The notes beneath the pieces were generated by a model that saw only the letters and a program-made list of their open reading frames with translations, had not been told where the DNA came from and ran no database searches. Of a stretch of 64,000 nt of DNA, positions 22,595 through 31,549 are shown in pieces. Every line of letters begins with the position of its first letter. The stretch's first letter is position 1. The translations under genes were made by a program, and so were the position numbers. The DNA is from Metabacillus sp. KUDC1714 (GTDB taxonomy: Bacteria > Bacillota > Bacilli > Bacillales > Bacillaceae): NCBI RefSeq assembly GCF_014217835.1, contig NZ_CP055263.1, positions 1,625,001 through 1,689,000 of the forward strand, given 5' to 3'.

Positions 22595-24838
22595 TTATTC
22601 ACCTAGTAAAACATCTACCTCAATTTGGTCTTCTTTTCCACTTTTCTTTGCAAAAATGATTGCTTTGTAAATACCATCTTTTAATTCTTTTAGCGTTTCT
22701 TTTTTTATCTCTTTTTTAAAAACTCCTCTAGGTACATTTCTATTCCAGTCTAAAAATCCAGCAAAGGTCATTGTATCTGGATCATATAAAGCAATTCCCA
22801 TTTCATCGGCCCCACCTGGTAAATACATTTGGTACTTATATATATCAGGTTGATCACCATATACCAATTCAAATCCCATTACTCGCGGATAATTTGGTTC
22901 ATCCATCACAAAAATATAAGGAAGTTCTATTATATTTTCTTCTTGTTCGATTTGAATCCACCCTTGATGGATTCCTGGATTAATTTGGTTTGGTGTTATA
23001 TCAAGACTAATTGTAACTTGTCTTTTTTCTCCTGGTTTTAAAGTTACTTTAGTAGGAAGATTCCATTGAATACCCGGCTTGTAGATTGGTGATTTAAAAT
23101 AAATAGTTTGTTTACGATCTGATTGATTATCAAGTGTAAGACTTCTTACTCCTTTTGTTCGGGAATGATCCGTATAGTATTGTCCAAATGTAAGTGTACC
23201 TGGATAAACTAAAACCTCTGTTTCAATCGCAGCTTTTACATTAATTCTCCCTGTTCCTTGTTCATTCGGCATTAGCTTCTTATGTTGAGCATTTTTCAAA
23301 GGTGTTGCTGTATTCATTAAGGATGCCTTGATTTGTTCGGGGCTCCATTCTGGATGTGCTTGTTTGATTAACGCACAGGCACCCGCTACATGTGGTGCTG
23401 ACATACTTGTTCCTTGTAAGGCTAAATATCCACCTGGAACGGTACTATCTATGGCAACTCCTGGTGCAACAACATCTGGTTTTATCGCCCAAGTATTTGT
23501 AACTGGTCCCCTTGAGCTAAAATCAGCTAGTTCATCTTCTTCTTTCTTATATATTGTACGAATGCCTGAATTTTGCTTGAGTTTGAGCTGTTTTTTTATT
23601 AATAATCCAGCTTCTTTTGAGATCGATACAACGGGAATATCTAGTGGTATTTCTAGAGCCCCAGAAAAACCCCCTGTTATATTATTATAAATAATAACCG
23701 CTTTTGCTCCTTGCTGTTTTGCGTTACGAGCTTTTTCTGTAAAGGTCAATTCCCCTCTTTTTATTAACACGATTTTGCCTCGCATTGTCTCGTTTAAATC
23801 TTTCGTTTCTCCAAGGCCACCAAATACAATCGTATCTAAGCCTTTTAGCTCCCAAGGCTTTGCTCCTTGTAAAGAATTCATAGGAATTAATTCTTTCTCA
23901 CCAGATATTTTTAAGTAAGGCATTTGCAGTGGCGGTGAGGACGCTCCTACAGAAATTGCTTTTTCTGAAGTACCAGGTGAACCAACCGTCCATACTCCTG
24001 GTCCTGAATTCCCACTAGAGGTTACGGCTACAATTCCAGATTCAACGGCATGATCAAGCGCCAAGCTTGTTGGCCAATCAGGACCGTTTACATTATTACC
24101 TAATGAAAGATTTATTATATCTACTTTATCTTTTATTGCTCTTTCAATTGCAGCTATCACTTGATCAGATGTTCCCATTCCACCAGGGCCTAGTGCTCTG
24201 TATGCAATAATATCTGCCTCTGGAGCAATTCCTTTAAATTTACCATTAGCCGCAATAATACCAGCCACATGTGTGCCATGAATTGTTTCACTTCCATTAG
24301 CTGCCATCGTTTCCATTGGATCTTTATCACCGTCAATTAAATCATAGCCACCTCGATAATTTCGATACAGATCAGGATGATGATAATCGACCCCTGTATC
24401 AATTATCGCTACTTTTACACCTTTTCCAGTGAGTCTATGATCATCCCTGTCAAATAGTCCCCTTACTTCTTCTCCTCCAATAAACGGAACACTTTCATTT
24501 ATATGTGGTGCATAGGAAACAACTTGACTTGAATGAAGCACAGCCTTATCTTCCTGGATAGTTTGTAGTATTTCGAGAGGACCTTCTATTGAAAATCCAT
24601 AAAATACATTTTGGTAGGTTTGATGAATGCTTAATTGAGGTTGTTCACTTATTCTCTTTTTAAAATGATGAAACTGTTCTTTTTTTACTACTATCATGAT
24701 CCTTTGAATTTTTTCCTCTAAATGATTCTCACTAGGAAGTGGTGGTCGTTTAGGATAGGTTTCACCATTCGTTGTGGCAGTGAAGGATATTAATAGTAGT
24801 AAAATGATGTAAGGTATAATCTTCTTGATGATTCCCAT
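22595..24838 (-). CDS. Secreted subtilisin-family (S8) serine protease, Vpr-like
   Basis: An extracellular protease of 747 residues. In order: a signal peptide (1–25), an I9-type inhibitory propeptide (about 45–110), and an S8 catalytic domain with Asp147 (I-D-T-G-V-D), His187 (H-G-T-H-V-A-G), oxyanion Asn277 (S-S-G-N-S-G-P) and Ser478 (G-T-S-M-S-A-P-H). A protease-associated insertion lies at about 315–425, and a beta-rich C-terminal part of about 220 residues resembles fibronectin-III-like tails. The PA insertion makes it Vpr-like. It sits between the atp operon and upp, which are adjacent in B. subtilis. GGGAGGTGG precedes the ATG. Confidence 0.95.
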   Translation of the reverse strand: MGIIKKIIPYIILLLLISFTATTNGETYPKRPPLPSENHLEEKIQRIMIVVKKEQFHHFKKRISEQPQLSIHQTYQNVFYGFSIEGPLEILQTIQEDKAVLHSSQVVSYAPHINESVPFIGGEEVRGLFDRDDHRLTGKGVKVAIIDTGVDYHHPDLYRNYRGGYDLIDGDKDPMETMAANGSETIHGTHVAGIIAANGKFKGIAPEADIIAYRALGPGGMGTSDQVIAAIERAIKDKVDIINLSLGNNVNGPDWPTSLALDHAVESGIVAVTSSGNSGPGVWTVGSPGTSEKAISVGASSPPLQMPYLKISGEKELIPMNSLQGAKPWELKGLDTIVFGGLGETKDLNETMRGKIVLIKRGELTFTEKARNAKQQGAKAVIIYNNITGGFSGALEIPLDIPVVSISKEAGLLIKKQLKLKQNSGIRTIYKKEEDELADFSSRGPVTNTWAIKPDVVAPGVAIDSTVPGGYLALQGTSMSAPHVAGACALIKQAHPEWSPEQIKASLMNTATPLKNAQHKKLMPNEQGTGRINVKAAIETEVLVYPGTLTFGQYYTDHSRTKGVRSLTLDNQSDRKQTIYFKSPIYKPGIQWNLPTKVTLKPGEKRQVTISLDITPNQINPGIHQGWIQIEQEENIIELPYIFVMDEPNYPRVMGFELVYGDQPDIYKYQMYLPGGADEMGIALYDPDTMTFAGFLDWNRNVPRGVFKKEIKKETLKELKDGIYKAIIFAKKSGKEDQIEVDVLLGE

Positions 24839-24889
24839 CTAATTCCACCTCCCTTTTTAGTTTGTTCCTCATTTAGAAAAACATGTACA

Positions 24890-24927
24890 AAAAAAGGGAA
24901 AACCCGTTAAATGAGGTTTTCCCTTTT
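24890..24927 (-). terminator. upp terminator
   Basis: On the minus strand AAAAGGGAAAACC pairs with GGTTTTCCCTTTT and is followed by more T. It begins 8 nt beyond the upp stop codon. Confidence 0.92.
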
Positions 24928-24935
24928 CTACTATA

Positions 24936-25565
24936 TTATTTCGTTCCGTAAAGTCTGTCACCAGCATCTCCCAATCCAGGGACAATATAGCCATGATCGT
25001 TAAGCTTTTCATCTAAAGCAGCAATATAAATATCAACATCAGGATGTGCTTCCTTTACTACTTCGACGCCTTCAGGTGATGCAATTAAGCACATGAATTT
25101 GATATTTTTCCCACCACGTTTTTTCAAGGAATTAATTGCTTCTACTGCAGATCCGCCTGTTGCGAGCATCGGGTCAACAACAATAAATTCACGCTCTTCA
25201 ATATCTGAAGGAAGTTTTACATAGTATTCAACTGGTTGTAGTGTTTTTGGGTCACGATATAAGCCAATATGTCCAACCTTTGCAGCTGGGATTAGCTTTA
25301 AGATTCCGTCAACCATTCCTAAACCTGCACGAAGTATCGGGATAATCCCTAGTTTTTTCCCTGAAAGCACCTTAGATTTTGCCGAACAAACAGGTGTTTC
25401 AACATCAACCTCCATTAATGGAAGTTCTCTGGTAATTTCAAACGCCATTAAGCTTGCCACTTCATCAACAAGCTCACGAAATTCCTTTGTTCCTGTACTT
25501 TTGTCACGAATATATGTAAGTTTATGTTGAATTAATGGATGATCAAACACGTATACTTTCCCCAT
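24936..25565 (-). CDS. upp: Uracil phosphoribosyltransferase
   Basis: Upp salvages uracil by joining it to PRPP to give UMP. The 209-residue protein has the PRPP loop [11 protein letters not shown] and the uracil-binding C-terminal [12 protein letters not shown]. The start is the ATG at 25565, 8 nt after AAGGAG; a TTG just before it is too close. Upp beside glyA and the atp operon matches B. subtilis. Confidence 0.98.
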   Translation of the reverse strand: MGKVYVFDHPLIQHKLTYIRDKSTGTKEFRELVDEVASLMAFEITRELPLMEVDVETPVCSAKSKVLSGKKLGIIPILRAGLGMVDGILKLIPAAKVGHIGLYRDPKTLQPVEYYVKLPSDIEEREFIVVDPMLATGGSAVEAINSLKKRGGKNIKFMCLIASPEGVEVVKEAHPDVDIYIAALDEKLNDHGYIVPGLGDAGDRLYGTK

Positions 25566-25696
25566 CAAATCATCTCCTTTTCTTTTAACACTTCAATAGA
25601 TTTTACAGAAATTCAATTATAGTTTCAAGTGAGTTCTATTTATTTAAACTTTCTAACTCTTTTTATTCTCTCCGTTTTCTAAGCGGAAAATGTCAT

Positions 25697-25803
25697 ATTG
25701 TCTGAAAATCCTGGTTTATTGTCCAGCTTACTTGCTATATTGTCCGAAACTGAAATATATCAGCCGAAATCAATGGGATATTGACCATTCGACATAAATA
25801 GAC
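25697..25803. repeat. 21-bp-period word array C (word ATTGTCC)
   Basis: The word ATTGTCCGAAA or a variant recurs on the plus strand at 25697, 25718, 25739, 25759 (atcagccgaaa), 25780 (attgacc) and about 25798 (atagaca). Steps are 21, 21, 20, 21 and about 18. The array abuts the glyA terminator on its distal side. Confidence 0.72.
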
Positions 25804-25804
25804 A

Positions 25805-25850
25805 ATAAAAAACAGGGACTGGCTCACAAAATGTAAGTCAGTCCCTGTTG
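25805..25850 (-). terminator. glyA terminator
   Basis: On the minus strand AACAGGGACTG pairs with CAGTCCCTGTT, with additional partial pairing inside, and is followed by TTTTTATTG. Confidence 0.92.
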
Positions 25851-25856
25851 ATTATA

Positions 25857-27098
25857 TTATAGGTTTCTATATAAAGGGAATTTGCTTGTTAAGTCTTCTA
25901 CGCGTTGTTTTGCTTCAGCAAGCTTTGTTGCGTCCTCATGATTTTTCAATGCAAACGCAATGATGCTTCCGATTTCATCCATTTCTTCAACACCAAAGCC
26001 ACGGCTTGTTACAGCAGCAGTTCCAATACGAACACCACTTGTTACAAACGGACTTTCTGTTTCGAAAGGAATTGTGTTTTTATTAACTGTAACTCCGATT
26101 TCGTCTAATACATGCTCAGCAACTTTACCAGTTAATTGAAGTGAACGAACATCTACTAATAATAGGTGATTATCTGTACCACCTGAAACTAGTGTAAGAC
26201 CTTCTGATTGTAATTTTTCCGCTAAACGCTTCGCATTGTCAATGATGTTTTGTGCATATGTTTTAAAATCATCTTGAAGAGTTTCACCAAAAGATACTGC
26301 TTTTGCCGCAATTACATGCATAAGAGGTCCACCTTGGATACCAGGGAAGATTGATTTGTCAATTTTCTTACCAAATTCCTCTTTACATAAAATCATACCA
26401 CCACGTGGTCCACGAAGTGTTTTATGTGTTGTCGTTGTAACAAAATCAGCATATGGTACTGGATTTTGATGTAGTCCAGCAGCAACTAAACCAGCGATAT
26501 GAGCCATATCGACCATGAAATATGCGCCTACTTCATCAGCAATTTCACGGAATCGTTTAAAGTCAATTGCTCTTGGATAAGCACTTGCACCGGCAACAAT
26601 TAGCTTTGGCTTGTGAGTTCTTGCTTTTTCTAATACATCATCATAATTGATTAGATGTGTTTTTTCATCAACACCGTACTCAATGAAGTTGTATTGAACT
26701 CCACTAAAGTTTACCGGGCTACCATGTGTTAAGTGACCACCATGAGATAAATTCATTCCTAGAACCGTATCACCTTGCTCTAGAATTGTGAAATATACAC
26801 CCATGTTCGCTTGCGCACCTGAGTGAGGCTGAACATTTACATATTCTGCACCAAAGATTTCTTTCGCACGATCTCTTGCAATATCCTCTACTACGTCAAC
26901 ATGCTCACAGCCACCATAATAACGACGACCTGGATAACCTTCAGCATATTTATTCGTAAGAACGGATCCTTGCGCTTCCATGACAGCTTCACTTACAAAG
27001 TTTTCAGAAGCAATTAATTCAATCTTCGCTTCCTGACGAGTACGTTCAAGTTGGATGGCTTCAAATACCTTTGCATCTTGTTCTGGTAAATGTTTCAT
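25857..27098 (-). CDS. glyA: Serine hydroxymethyltransferase
   Basis: GlyA interconverts serine and glycine with transfer of a one-carbon unit to tetrahydrofolate, using PLP. The 413-residue protein shows the PLP lysine in [12 protein letters not shown], and the S-H-G-G-H-L-T-H-G segment. The frame opens at 27128, but GGGAG precedes the ATG at 27098 and the shorter form has the normal length. It supplies one-carbon units next to upp. Confidence 0.98.
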   Translation of the reverse strand: MKHLPEQDAKVFEAIQLERTRQEAKIELIASENFVSEAVMEAQGSVLTNKYAEGYPGRRYYGGCEHVDVVEDIARDRAKEIFGAEYVNVQPHSGAQANMGVYFTILEQGDTVLGMNLSHGGHLTHGSPVNFSGVQYNFIEYGVDEKTHLINYDDVLEKARTHKPKLIVAGASAYPRAIDFKRFREIADEVGAYFMVDMAHIAGLVAAGLHQNPVPYADFVTTTTHKTLRGPRGGMILCKEEFGKKIDKSIFPGIQGGPLMHVIAAKAVSFGETLQDDFKTYAQNIIDNAKRLAEKLQSEGLTLVSGGTDNHLLLVDVRSLQLTGKVAEHVLDEIGVTVNKNTIPFETESPFVTSGVRIGTAAVTSRGFGVEEMDEIGSIIAFALKNHEDATKLAEAKQRVEDLTSKFPLYRNL

Positions 27099-27463
27099 TT
27101 CGTTTGAATCTCCCTTCATTAAAAACACTAGTTATGGTTTTATCTGACACAGCTTTTTCAACGTCTATTTCCATCTATATTGTACACGTTTATTAGCTGC
27201 ATTGTAAAAGATTTTCTGAAAAAATTTTATTATTTTTGCCTTTTTGGCTGAACAATAGGCTTAAATACGAATATTAGTAGTAGTTCTTGTTAAAAACATT
27301 CGTTTGATTGGAAACACTACCATTACTGTTCTTTATAGTATTTTTTAAAAGACAGAAATTGATACAACCTATTGTCGTTACTTTTTCTGACAAAGTCAAC
27401 CTTAAAAAGTGAATATTTGTAATTTTATTTATAGTTTGACGTTAGTGGTGGTAAGTTTGAGTT
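27099..27463. other. glyA leader region
   Basis: Gene-free on both strands. I looked for a PurR box, since glyA is PurR-controlled in B. subtilis; two CGAA-like sites exist near 27270 and 27310 but their spacing does not fit. No riboswitch fold was recognised. Confidence 0.4.
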
Positions 27464-27637
27464 GGTTCAATAATTCTGGTTTGTGGTTTAACTATTTGGT
27501 GTTGCGGTTCAATTCTTTGGCAGAGTGGTTCAATCTACTCCGTTTTGAACAGGTATTTTTAGTGCCAGGTTCAATTATTTTGATTTGTGGTTCAATTATT
27601 TGGTGTTGCGGTTCAATTTCCGAGCAGATTGGTTCTG
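27464..27637. repeat. 21-bp-period word array B (word GGTTCAA)
   Basis: The word GGTTCAA(T) recurs on the plus strand at 27464, 27485 (ggtttaa), 27506, 27527, 27568, 27589, 27610 and 27631 (ggttctg). The missing place near 27548 is degenerate. Steps are 21 throughout apart from one lost base. A longer match (ttggtgttgcggttcaatt) occurs twice. The array lies 57 nt beyond the ywlG terminator on the minus strand. Confidence 0.85.
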
Positions 27638-27693
27638 ACCTCGGATTCCAGTGAGAGAGGTAAATTTACAATTTTACGTCTTACGTTCCCAAA

Positions 27694-27728
27694 TAAAAAA
27701 AGGAACCAACCTTCAAAATGTTGATCCC
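27694..27728 (-). terminator. ywlG terminator
   Basis: On the minus strand GGGATCAAC pairs with GTTGGTTCC (two G-U pairs) and is followed by seven T. Confidence 0.8.
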
Positions 27729-27735
27729 TCTACTT

Positions 27736-28308
27736 TTAGTGGCATGAACTATTCTCTTTCGTAGCTTCATACACAGCTCTTGAGCCGCCAATTAGCTTTG
27801 GACGTGATTTTGCCATGGTAACGTGCGCTGATCCAATTTGCTTGATTTTGCTGCGCAATGGTACTGCGACATGCTTTAGGTGCATGCCTATGAATGTATC
27901 GCCAATATCAATTCCTGCATCAGCCTTGATAAACTCAACGACGACTGGACTTTCCATCTGTTGGTAAGCAAGCGTTGCCATTGCTCCACCAGCTTTTCTA
28001 ACTGGAATGACTGTGACTTCGTCAAATTTATTTGCTTTGGCTACTGGTTTTTCGATCACTAATGCACGGTTTAAGTGCTCACAGCATTGGAAGGCGAGAT
28101 GCACACCTGTTGTTTCTTTAAACTTTGTTAGTGTTTGAAAAATCATATCAGCTACTTCTTCTGAGCCTGCTGTACCGATTTTTTCACCAATCACTTCACT
28201 TGTACTACAACCAATTACCACAATATCGTCTTTTACCAGATTGGCTTGGGCATTAAAATCTTCCAAAAGATTAGATAGGTCTTGCTGCCATATTTCAAGA
28301 TTTGTCAT
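27736..28308 (-). CDS. ywlG: YwlG, TIGR01440 family protein
   Basis: YwlG is a conserved protein of unknown function, 190 residues, soluble, with no membrane segment. The [11 protein letters not shown] segment and the G-G-A-M-A-T-L-A stretch are typical of the family. It lies immediately downstream of rpiB (19 nt), in the same order as in B. subtilis, and probably shares its transcript. Confidence 0.92.
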   Translation of the reverse strand: MTNLEIWQQDLSNLLEDFNAQANLVKDDIVVIGCSTSEVIGEKIGTAGSEEVADMIFQTLTKFKETTGVHLAFQCCEHLNRALVIEKPVAKANKFDEVTVIPVRKAGGAMATLAYQQMESPVVVEFIKADAGIDIGDTFIGMHLKHVAVPLRSKIKQIGSAHVTMAKSRPKLIGGSRAVYEATKENSSCH

Positions 28309-28327
28309 CGTTTATACGACATCCTTT

Positions 28328-28774
28328 TTAGTTGTGCTCATTTTCATATTCACTAATTTTACCAACTCGTGTTGCGTGACGCCCACCTTGGTATTCGGTT
28401 GTTAACCAGATTTTCGCGATTTCTCTTGCAAGGCCAGGACCTATGACACGTTCGCCCATTGATAATACATTTGTGTCATTATGCTCCCTGGTCGCTTGAG
28501 CACTGAACATATCATGGACTAGTGCACAGCGGATGCCCTTGACTTTATTTGCAGCAATGCTCATGCCAATGCCTGTACCACAAATAAGGATTCCACGATC
28601 CACTTCGCCATTGGCTACCTTTTTTGCAACTGGTAATGCATAATCGGGATAGTCAACCGAGGTGTCACACTCGCAGCCCATATCATCATACTCAATGTTC
28701 AATTCTTCTAGTAATGAGATAATTTCTCTTCGTATATTCTTTCCACCGTGATCTGATGCTATTGCTACTTTCAT
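28328..28774 (-). CDS. rpiB: Ribose-5-phosphate isomerase B
   Basis: RpiB interconverts ribose 5-phosphate and ribulose 5-phosphate (or related sugars in the RpiB/LacAB family). The 148-residue protein begins M-K-V-A-I-A-S-D-H-G-G, with the catalytic Cys in I-L-I-C-G-T-G-I-G-M-S. Arginines in the G-G-R-H-A-T-R-V-G tail bind phosphate in the family. AGGAGG precedes the ATG. B. subtilis calls this gene ywlF. Confidence 0.95.
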   Translation of the reverse strand: MKVAIASDHGGKNIRREIISLLEELNIEYDDMGCECDTSVDYPDYALPVAKKVANGEVDRGILICGTGIGMSIAANKVKGIRCALVHDMFSAQATREHNDTNVLSMGERVIGPGLAREIAKIWLTTEYQGGRHATRVGKISEYENEHN

Positions 28775-28832
28775 TTTATCCTCCTGTTGGTTGAAATGAC
28801 TTTATTAATTTTTTCTATCTTTATTTTATCGC

Positions 28833-30122
28833 TTATCTAATAAAACGATCAATTGTTTTCCTTAACTCTTCAGCACTTCCAGCTAAATTCTTGCCTAGTT
28901 GGTTTATATGCACGATGTTGTCTGATTGCTCTGTTATAGCTGCCGCAACTTCCTGTGCACCAGCAGACGTTTGTTCAGCAATGGCCGCAACCTCTTGTGA
29001 CTGTGTACCTGTTTTTTGTAGAGAGTTCATTTGATGATGAACGAGATCACTTATTTGATTTACAGATTTCGCAACTTCCAAAATGGATTGACTTGTTTCC
29101 TCTAGCATTCTAGTTGACGTTTGTCCTTTATCCGCTTGGAACTTTGCTGTTTTTACTTGTTCACCAATTTGTCCTACAACATTTTGAACTTCTTGTTGAA
29201 TGTTTTGAATTAATCCCGATATACCTTTAACCGCCTTGGCACTTTCGTCAGCTAGTTTTCGTACTTCTTCAGCTACAACCGCAAAGCCTTTCCCATGCTC
29301 CCCAGCCCTTGCTGCCTCTATTGAAGCATTCAATGCCAGTAAATTCGTTTGACTTGCGATATCTCCTACTAGAGATACAATCGTTGAAACCTCATTCGCA
29401 TGCTCTTCTAATCGACGAACTGCTGTCATTGATTCTTCGTTTTCTTCAGCTAATTTTTGAATACCCGTTATTAGGGCATCATATACCTGTTTACTTTCAG
29501 TTAAAGAGGCAACCATTTCTTTGGACATTTTCTCAGAAGAAGATGCTTTGTCTTCTACCTGTGCAGCAAATTCAATAATATCCTCAACAGAAGTAGCGGT
29601 TTCCTGAATCGAACTAGCAGATTGGTCTGCTCCCCTTGAAATTTCTTGAACCGTTATTGAAATAGCTTCAGCCTGTATCGAGGCATTGCTTGAGGCAGCT
29701 GCCATTTTGTTCACTTGTTCGTTTGTTACATGAAAATTTTCGTCAATACTTTGAACCATGCTTCTCATGTTATGCAGCATTTTGTTAAATGCTATACTCA
29801 AGCCTCTTATCTCATCGTCACTTTTTGAAACTGGAACATCTTCATTAATTTGACCTTCCGCAACCTTATATGCTGCACTTTCAAGCAATTGCAACGCTCT
29901 AGTAAGAAAGCCTGATCCAAAATATGCTAATACACTAGACCAAAAAATACCTAGTAAAAGCGTTATTAACGTAAAGATTTCTGGTGAAACAATGTGATCA
30001 GCATACTTCACTAGGAAATGAATAAAAAATGCACTTGTCGAATATGTAATCAGGGCTAAGACTGTTGTAAAAATAACCAGCTTCAGCCGCAAGCTAAATG
30101 TATACTTTTTTTCTCTTCTCAT
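28833..30122 (-). CDS. Methyl-accepting chemotaxis protein with a minimal sensor region
   Basis: A 429-residue chemoreceptor. Two transmembrane segments (about 11–34 and 46–70) are separated by only about 10 residues outside the membrane, so it has no periplasmic ligand domain. A HAMP region follows (about 70–125) and then a signalling domain with the hairpin tip [11 protein letters not shown]. The stimulus may be sensed in the membrane or by partners. It lies between rpiB and ywlE, which are neighbours in B. subtilis. Gene family is certain, ligand unknown. Confidence 0.94.
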   Translation of the reverse strand: MRREKKYTFSLRLKLVIFTTVLALITYSTSAFFIHFLVKYADHIVSPEIFTLITLLLGIFWSSVLAYFGSGFLTRALQLLESAAYKVAEGQINEDVPVSKSDDEIRGLSIAFNKMLHNMRSMVQSIDENFHVTNEQVNKMAAASSNASIQAEAISITVQEISRGADQSASSIQETATSVEDIIEFAAQVEDKASSSEKMSKEMVASLTESKQVYDALITGIQKLAEENEESMTAVRRLEEHANEVSTIVSLVGDIASQTNLLALNASIEAARAGEHGKGFAVVAEEVRKLADESAKAVKGISGLIQNIQQEVQNVVGQIGEQVKTAKFQADKGQTSTRMLEETSQSILEVAKSVNQISDLVHHQMNSLQKTGTQSQEVAAIAEQTSAGAQEVAAAITEQSDNIVHINQLGKNLAGSAEELRKTIDRFIR

Positions 30123-30143
30123 ATCCTGTTTCTCCCCGTAGCT

Positions 30144-30593
30144 TTATTGCTCAAACTTGGTTATTAATTTATTAATTAAACCTTCTAAGTCTTCTAATGT
30201 TTGGCGATACATATGGAGCGGGCCACCGAATGGATCTGTGATATCCCTTTTCTCCACGTTGTCCTCTGCGACATATTCTACAAGAGTATAGGTTTTTCGA
30301 CCTGCATGTGGGTAGAGGTCTATGACCGATTGCTTATGATTATTCGTCATTGTTAAGATAATCGTTGCCCATTCGATGAGCTCTTCGCTCAAACTTGAGG
30401 ATTGATGGGTGCATTGTATTCCTTTTTCACTTAATGCCTCAATAGCATTGGCTGATGCATCATTTCCATCTAATGCAAAAACTCCAGCAGACCTCACGTC
30501 AAGCTCATCAGAGTTTTTAGCATGTTTTAACAATGCTTCTGCCATAGGACTTCTACATGTATTCCCGGTGCATACGAATAGAACATTTGTCAT
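30144..30593 (-). CDS. ywlE: Protein-arginine phosphatase YwlE
   Basis: YwlE reverses McsB arginine phosphorylation, which marks proteins for ClpCP. The 149-residue protein is a low-molecular-weight phosphatase with the P-loop C-T-G-N-T-C-R-S starting at Cys8 and the general-acid Asp in D-I-T-D-P-F-G. Thr12 in the loop is the residue that, in the family, selects phosphoarginine over phosphotyrosine. AAAGGAG precedes the ATG. Confidence 0.95.
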   Translation of the reverse strand: MTNVLFVCTGNTCRSPMAEALLKHAKNSDELDVRSAGVFALDGNDASANAIEALSEKGIQCTHQSSSLSEELIEWATIILTMTNNHKQSVIDLYPHAGRKTYTLVEYVAEDNVEKRDITDPFGGPLHMYRQTLEDLEGLINKLITKFEQ

Positions 30594-30686
30594 ATAAAAA
30601 CACTCCTTTCCACTATTATAATGGAAACGTTATGAAGAGAATAGTAAGGTATCTTGAATAATTGATTATTCTCTTCTAAAGCAAAG

Positions 30687-30718
30687 AAAAAAAGCATAGA
30701 GCACCTCTATACTTTTTT
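30687..30718 (-). terminator. Terminator of the lipoprotein gene
   Basis: On the minus strand AAGTATAGAG pairs with CTCTATGCTT (one mismatch) and is followed by T-rich sequence. Confidence 0.85.
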
Positions 30719-30733
30719 CGGTCTAGCCAATTA

Positions 30734-31369
30734 TTAAAACTCTATTTTTATTTTTTGAGAGTCATTTATTTTCTTTTCATCTTTATCAAATACATCGCTT
30801 GTTGTTATTTCAATCCATTCAAGATCTTTGGAAGAGTCAATAATAAAGCCTAAGTTGCCTTTTTTTATTGTTTCCCCTTCAATTTCACCATTTAATTCTT
30901 CAAGATAGATATCTTTTCCCCAATCAAATTTCTCTCCTGAGCTCGTTTCGATCATTGCTATTGGTGCAAAATTCACCTTTTCAGTAGAAGTGTTTTCGAT
31001 TTCGACAAAGACCTTAACAAAATCGAACTCCTCTTCATGTGTTAACATATGAAAATAGTCAATTAGGCTGTAATCTGGTCTTAAGTGGATGACCTTCGCA
31101 TCTTTCACACTAAGTTTAATTGGACCGACCTCGTACGTTTTATTTACTTGGTTCATAGCCTTTAAGGTTGCTTCACCTTTTTCATCTGAAAAGGATTGGC
31201 CCACCTCTAGCAATGTACGATCGTCTGTTACTTGTGGGTTTGAAGAGTAATCTTTTACATACTCAGTATCTATTTGTTCCTTTACTGGAGCAATACTTGT
31301 GCTTTCGTTGTTTGAGCAAGCTACTAATAATAAAGATAATAATGTCATAAGGACAATAATTTTGTTCAT
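30734..31369 (-). CDS. Lipoprotein of unknown function
   Basis: A 211-residue secreted protein with a type II signal peptide; the lipobox is L-L-V-A-C at residues 14–18, so Cys18 should be lipidated and held at the outer face of the membrane. The mature part is acidic, and its middle (V-F-V-E-I-E-N-T-S-T-E-K-V-N-F) looks like the beta-sandwich of DUF4352/telokin-like lipoproteins. Function unknown. GAGGGG precedes the ATG. It lies alone between ywlE and an alkaline phosphatase and has its own terminator. Confidence 0.85.
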   Translation of the reverse strand: MNKIIVLMTLLSLLLVACSNNESTSIAPVKEQIDTEYVKDYSSNPQVTDDRTLLEVGQSFSDEKGEATLKAMNQVNKTYEVGPIKLSVKDAKVIHLRPDYSLIDYFHMLTHEEEFDFVKVFVEIENTSTEKVNFAPIAMIETSSGEKFDWGKDIYLEELNGEIEGETIKKGNLGFIIDSSKDLEWIEITTSDVFDKDEKKINDSQKIKIEF

Positions 31370-31405
31370 GAGAAACCCCTCTATCAGCCAATTTTTTTTA
31401 AAAGT

Positions 31406-31468
31406 ACAAACGCCTTAGTCAATTAGACCTGTGACATAATTATGACTAGGTGCTGGAGCTAGAGACCA
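31406..31468. repeat. Degenerate, shortened copy of the structured intergenic element
   Basis: The left part (acgccttagtca) and right part (actaggtgctggagctagagacc) match the ends of the element at 16.8 and 48.1 kb, but the inner helices are missing. Confidence 0.5.
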
Positions 31469-31496
31469 AAACGTAGGACAAAGTTTTAGATCATCT

Positions 31497-31536
31497 AAAA
31501 AAGAAGAGACTGACAAGCTATGTGTCAGACCCTTCT
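31497..31536 (-). terminator. Alkaline phosphatase terminator
   Basis: On the minus strand an imperfect stem (AGAAGGGTCTGACA with TGTCAGTCTCTTCT) is followed by six T. Confidence 0.88.
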
Positions 31537-31549
31537 CCTCTAAAGCAAC

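Noticed and set aside
27240..27330. PurR box upstream of glyA
   Set aside because: Two CGAA-like sites exist, but the distance between them (about 27 nt) does not fit the known PurBox spacing.
27409..27654. An 81-residue open frame with W-F-N repeats across array B
   Set aside because: No ribosome binding site or homology; the heptad pattern follows from the 21-bp period of the DNA array.
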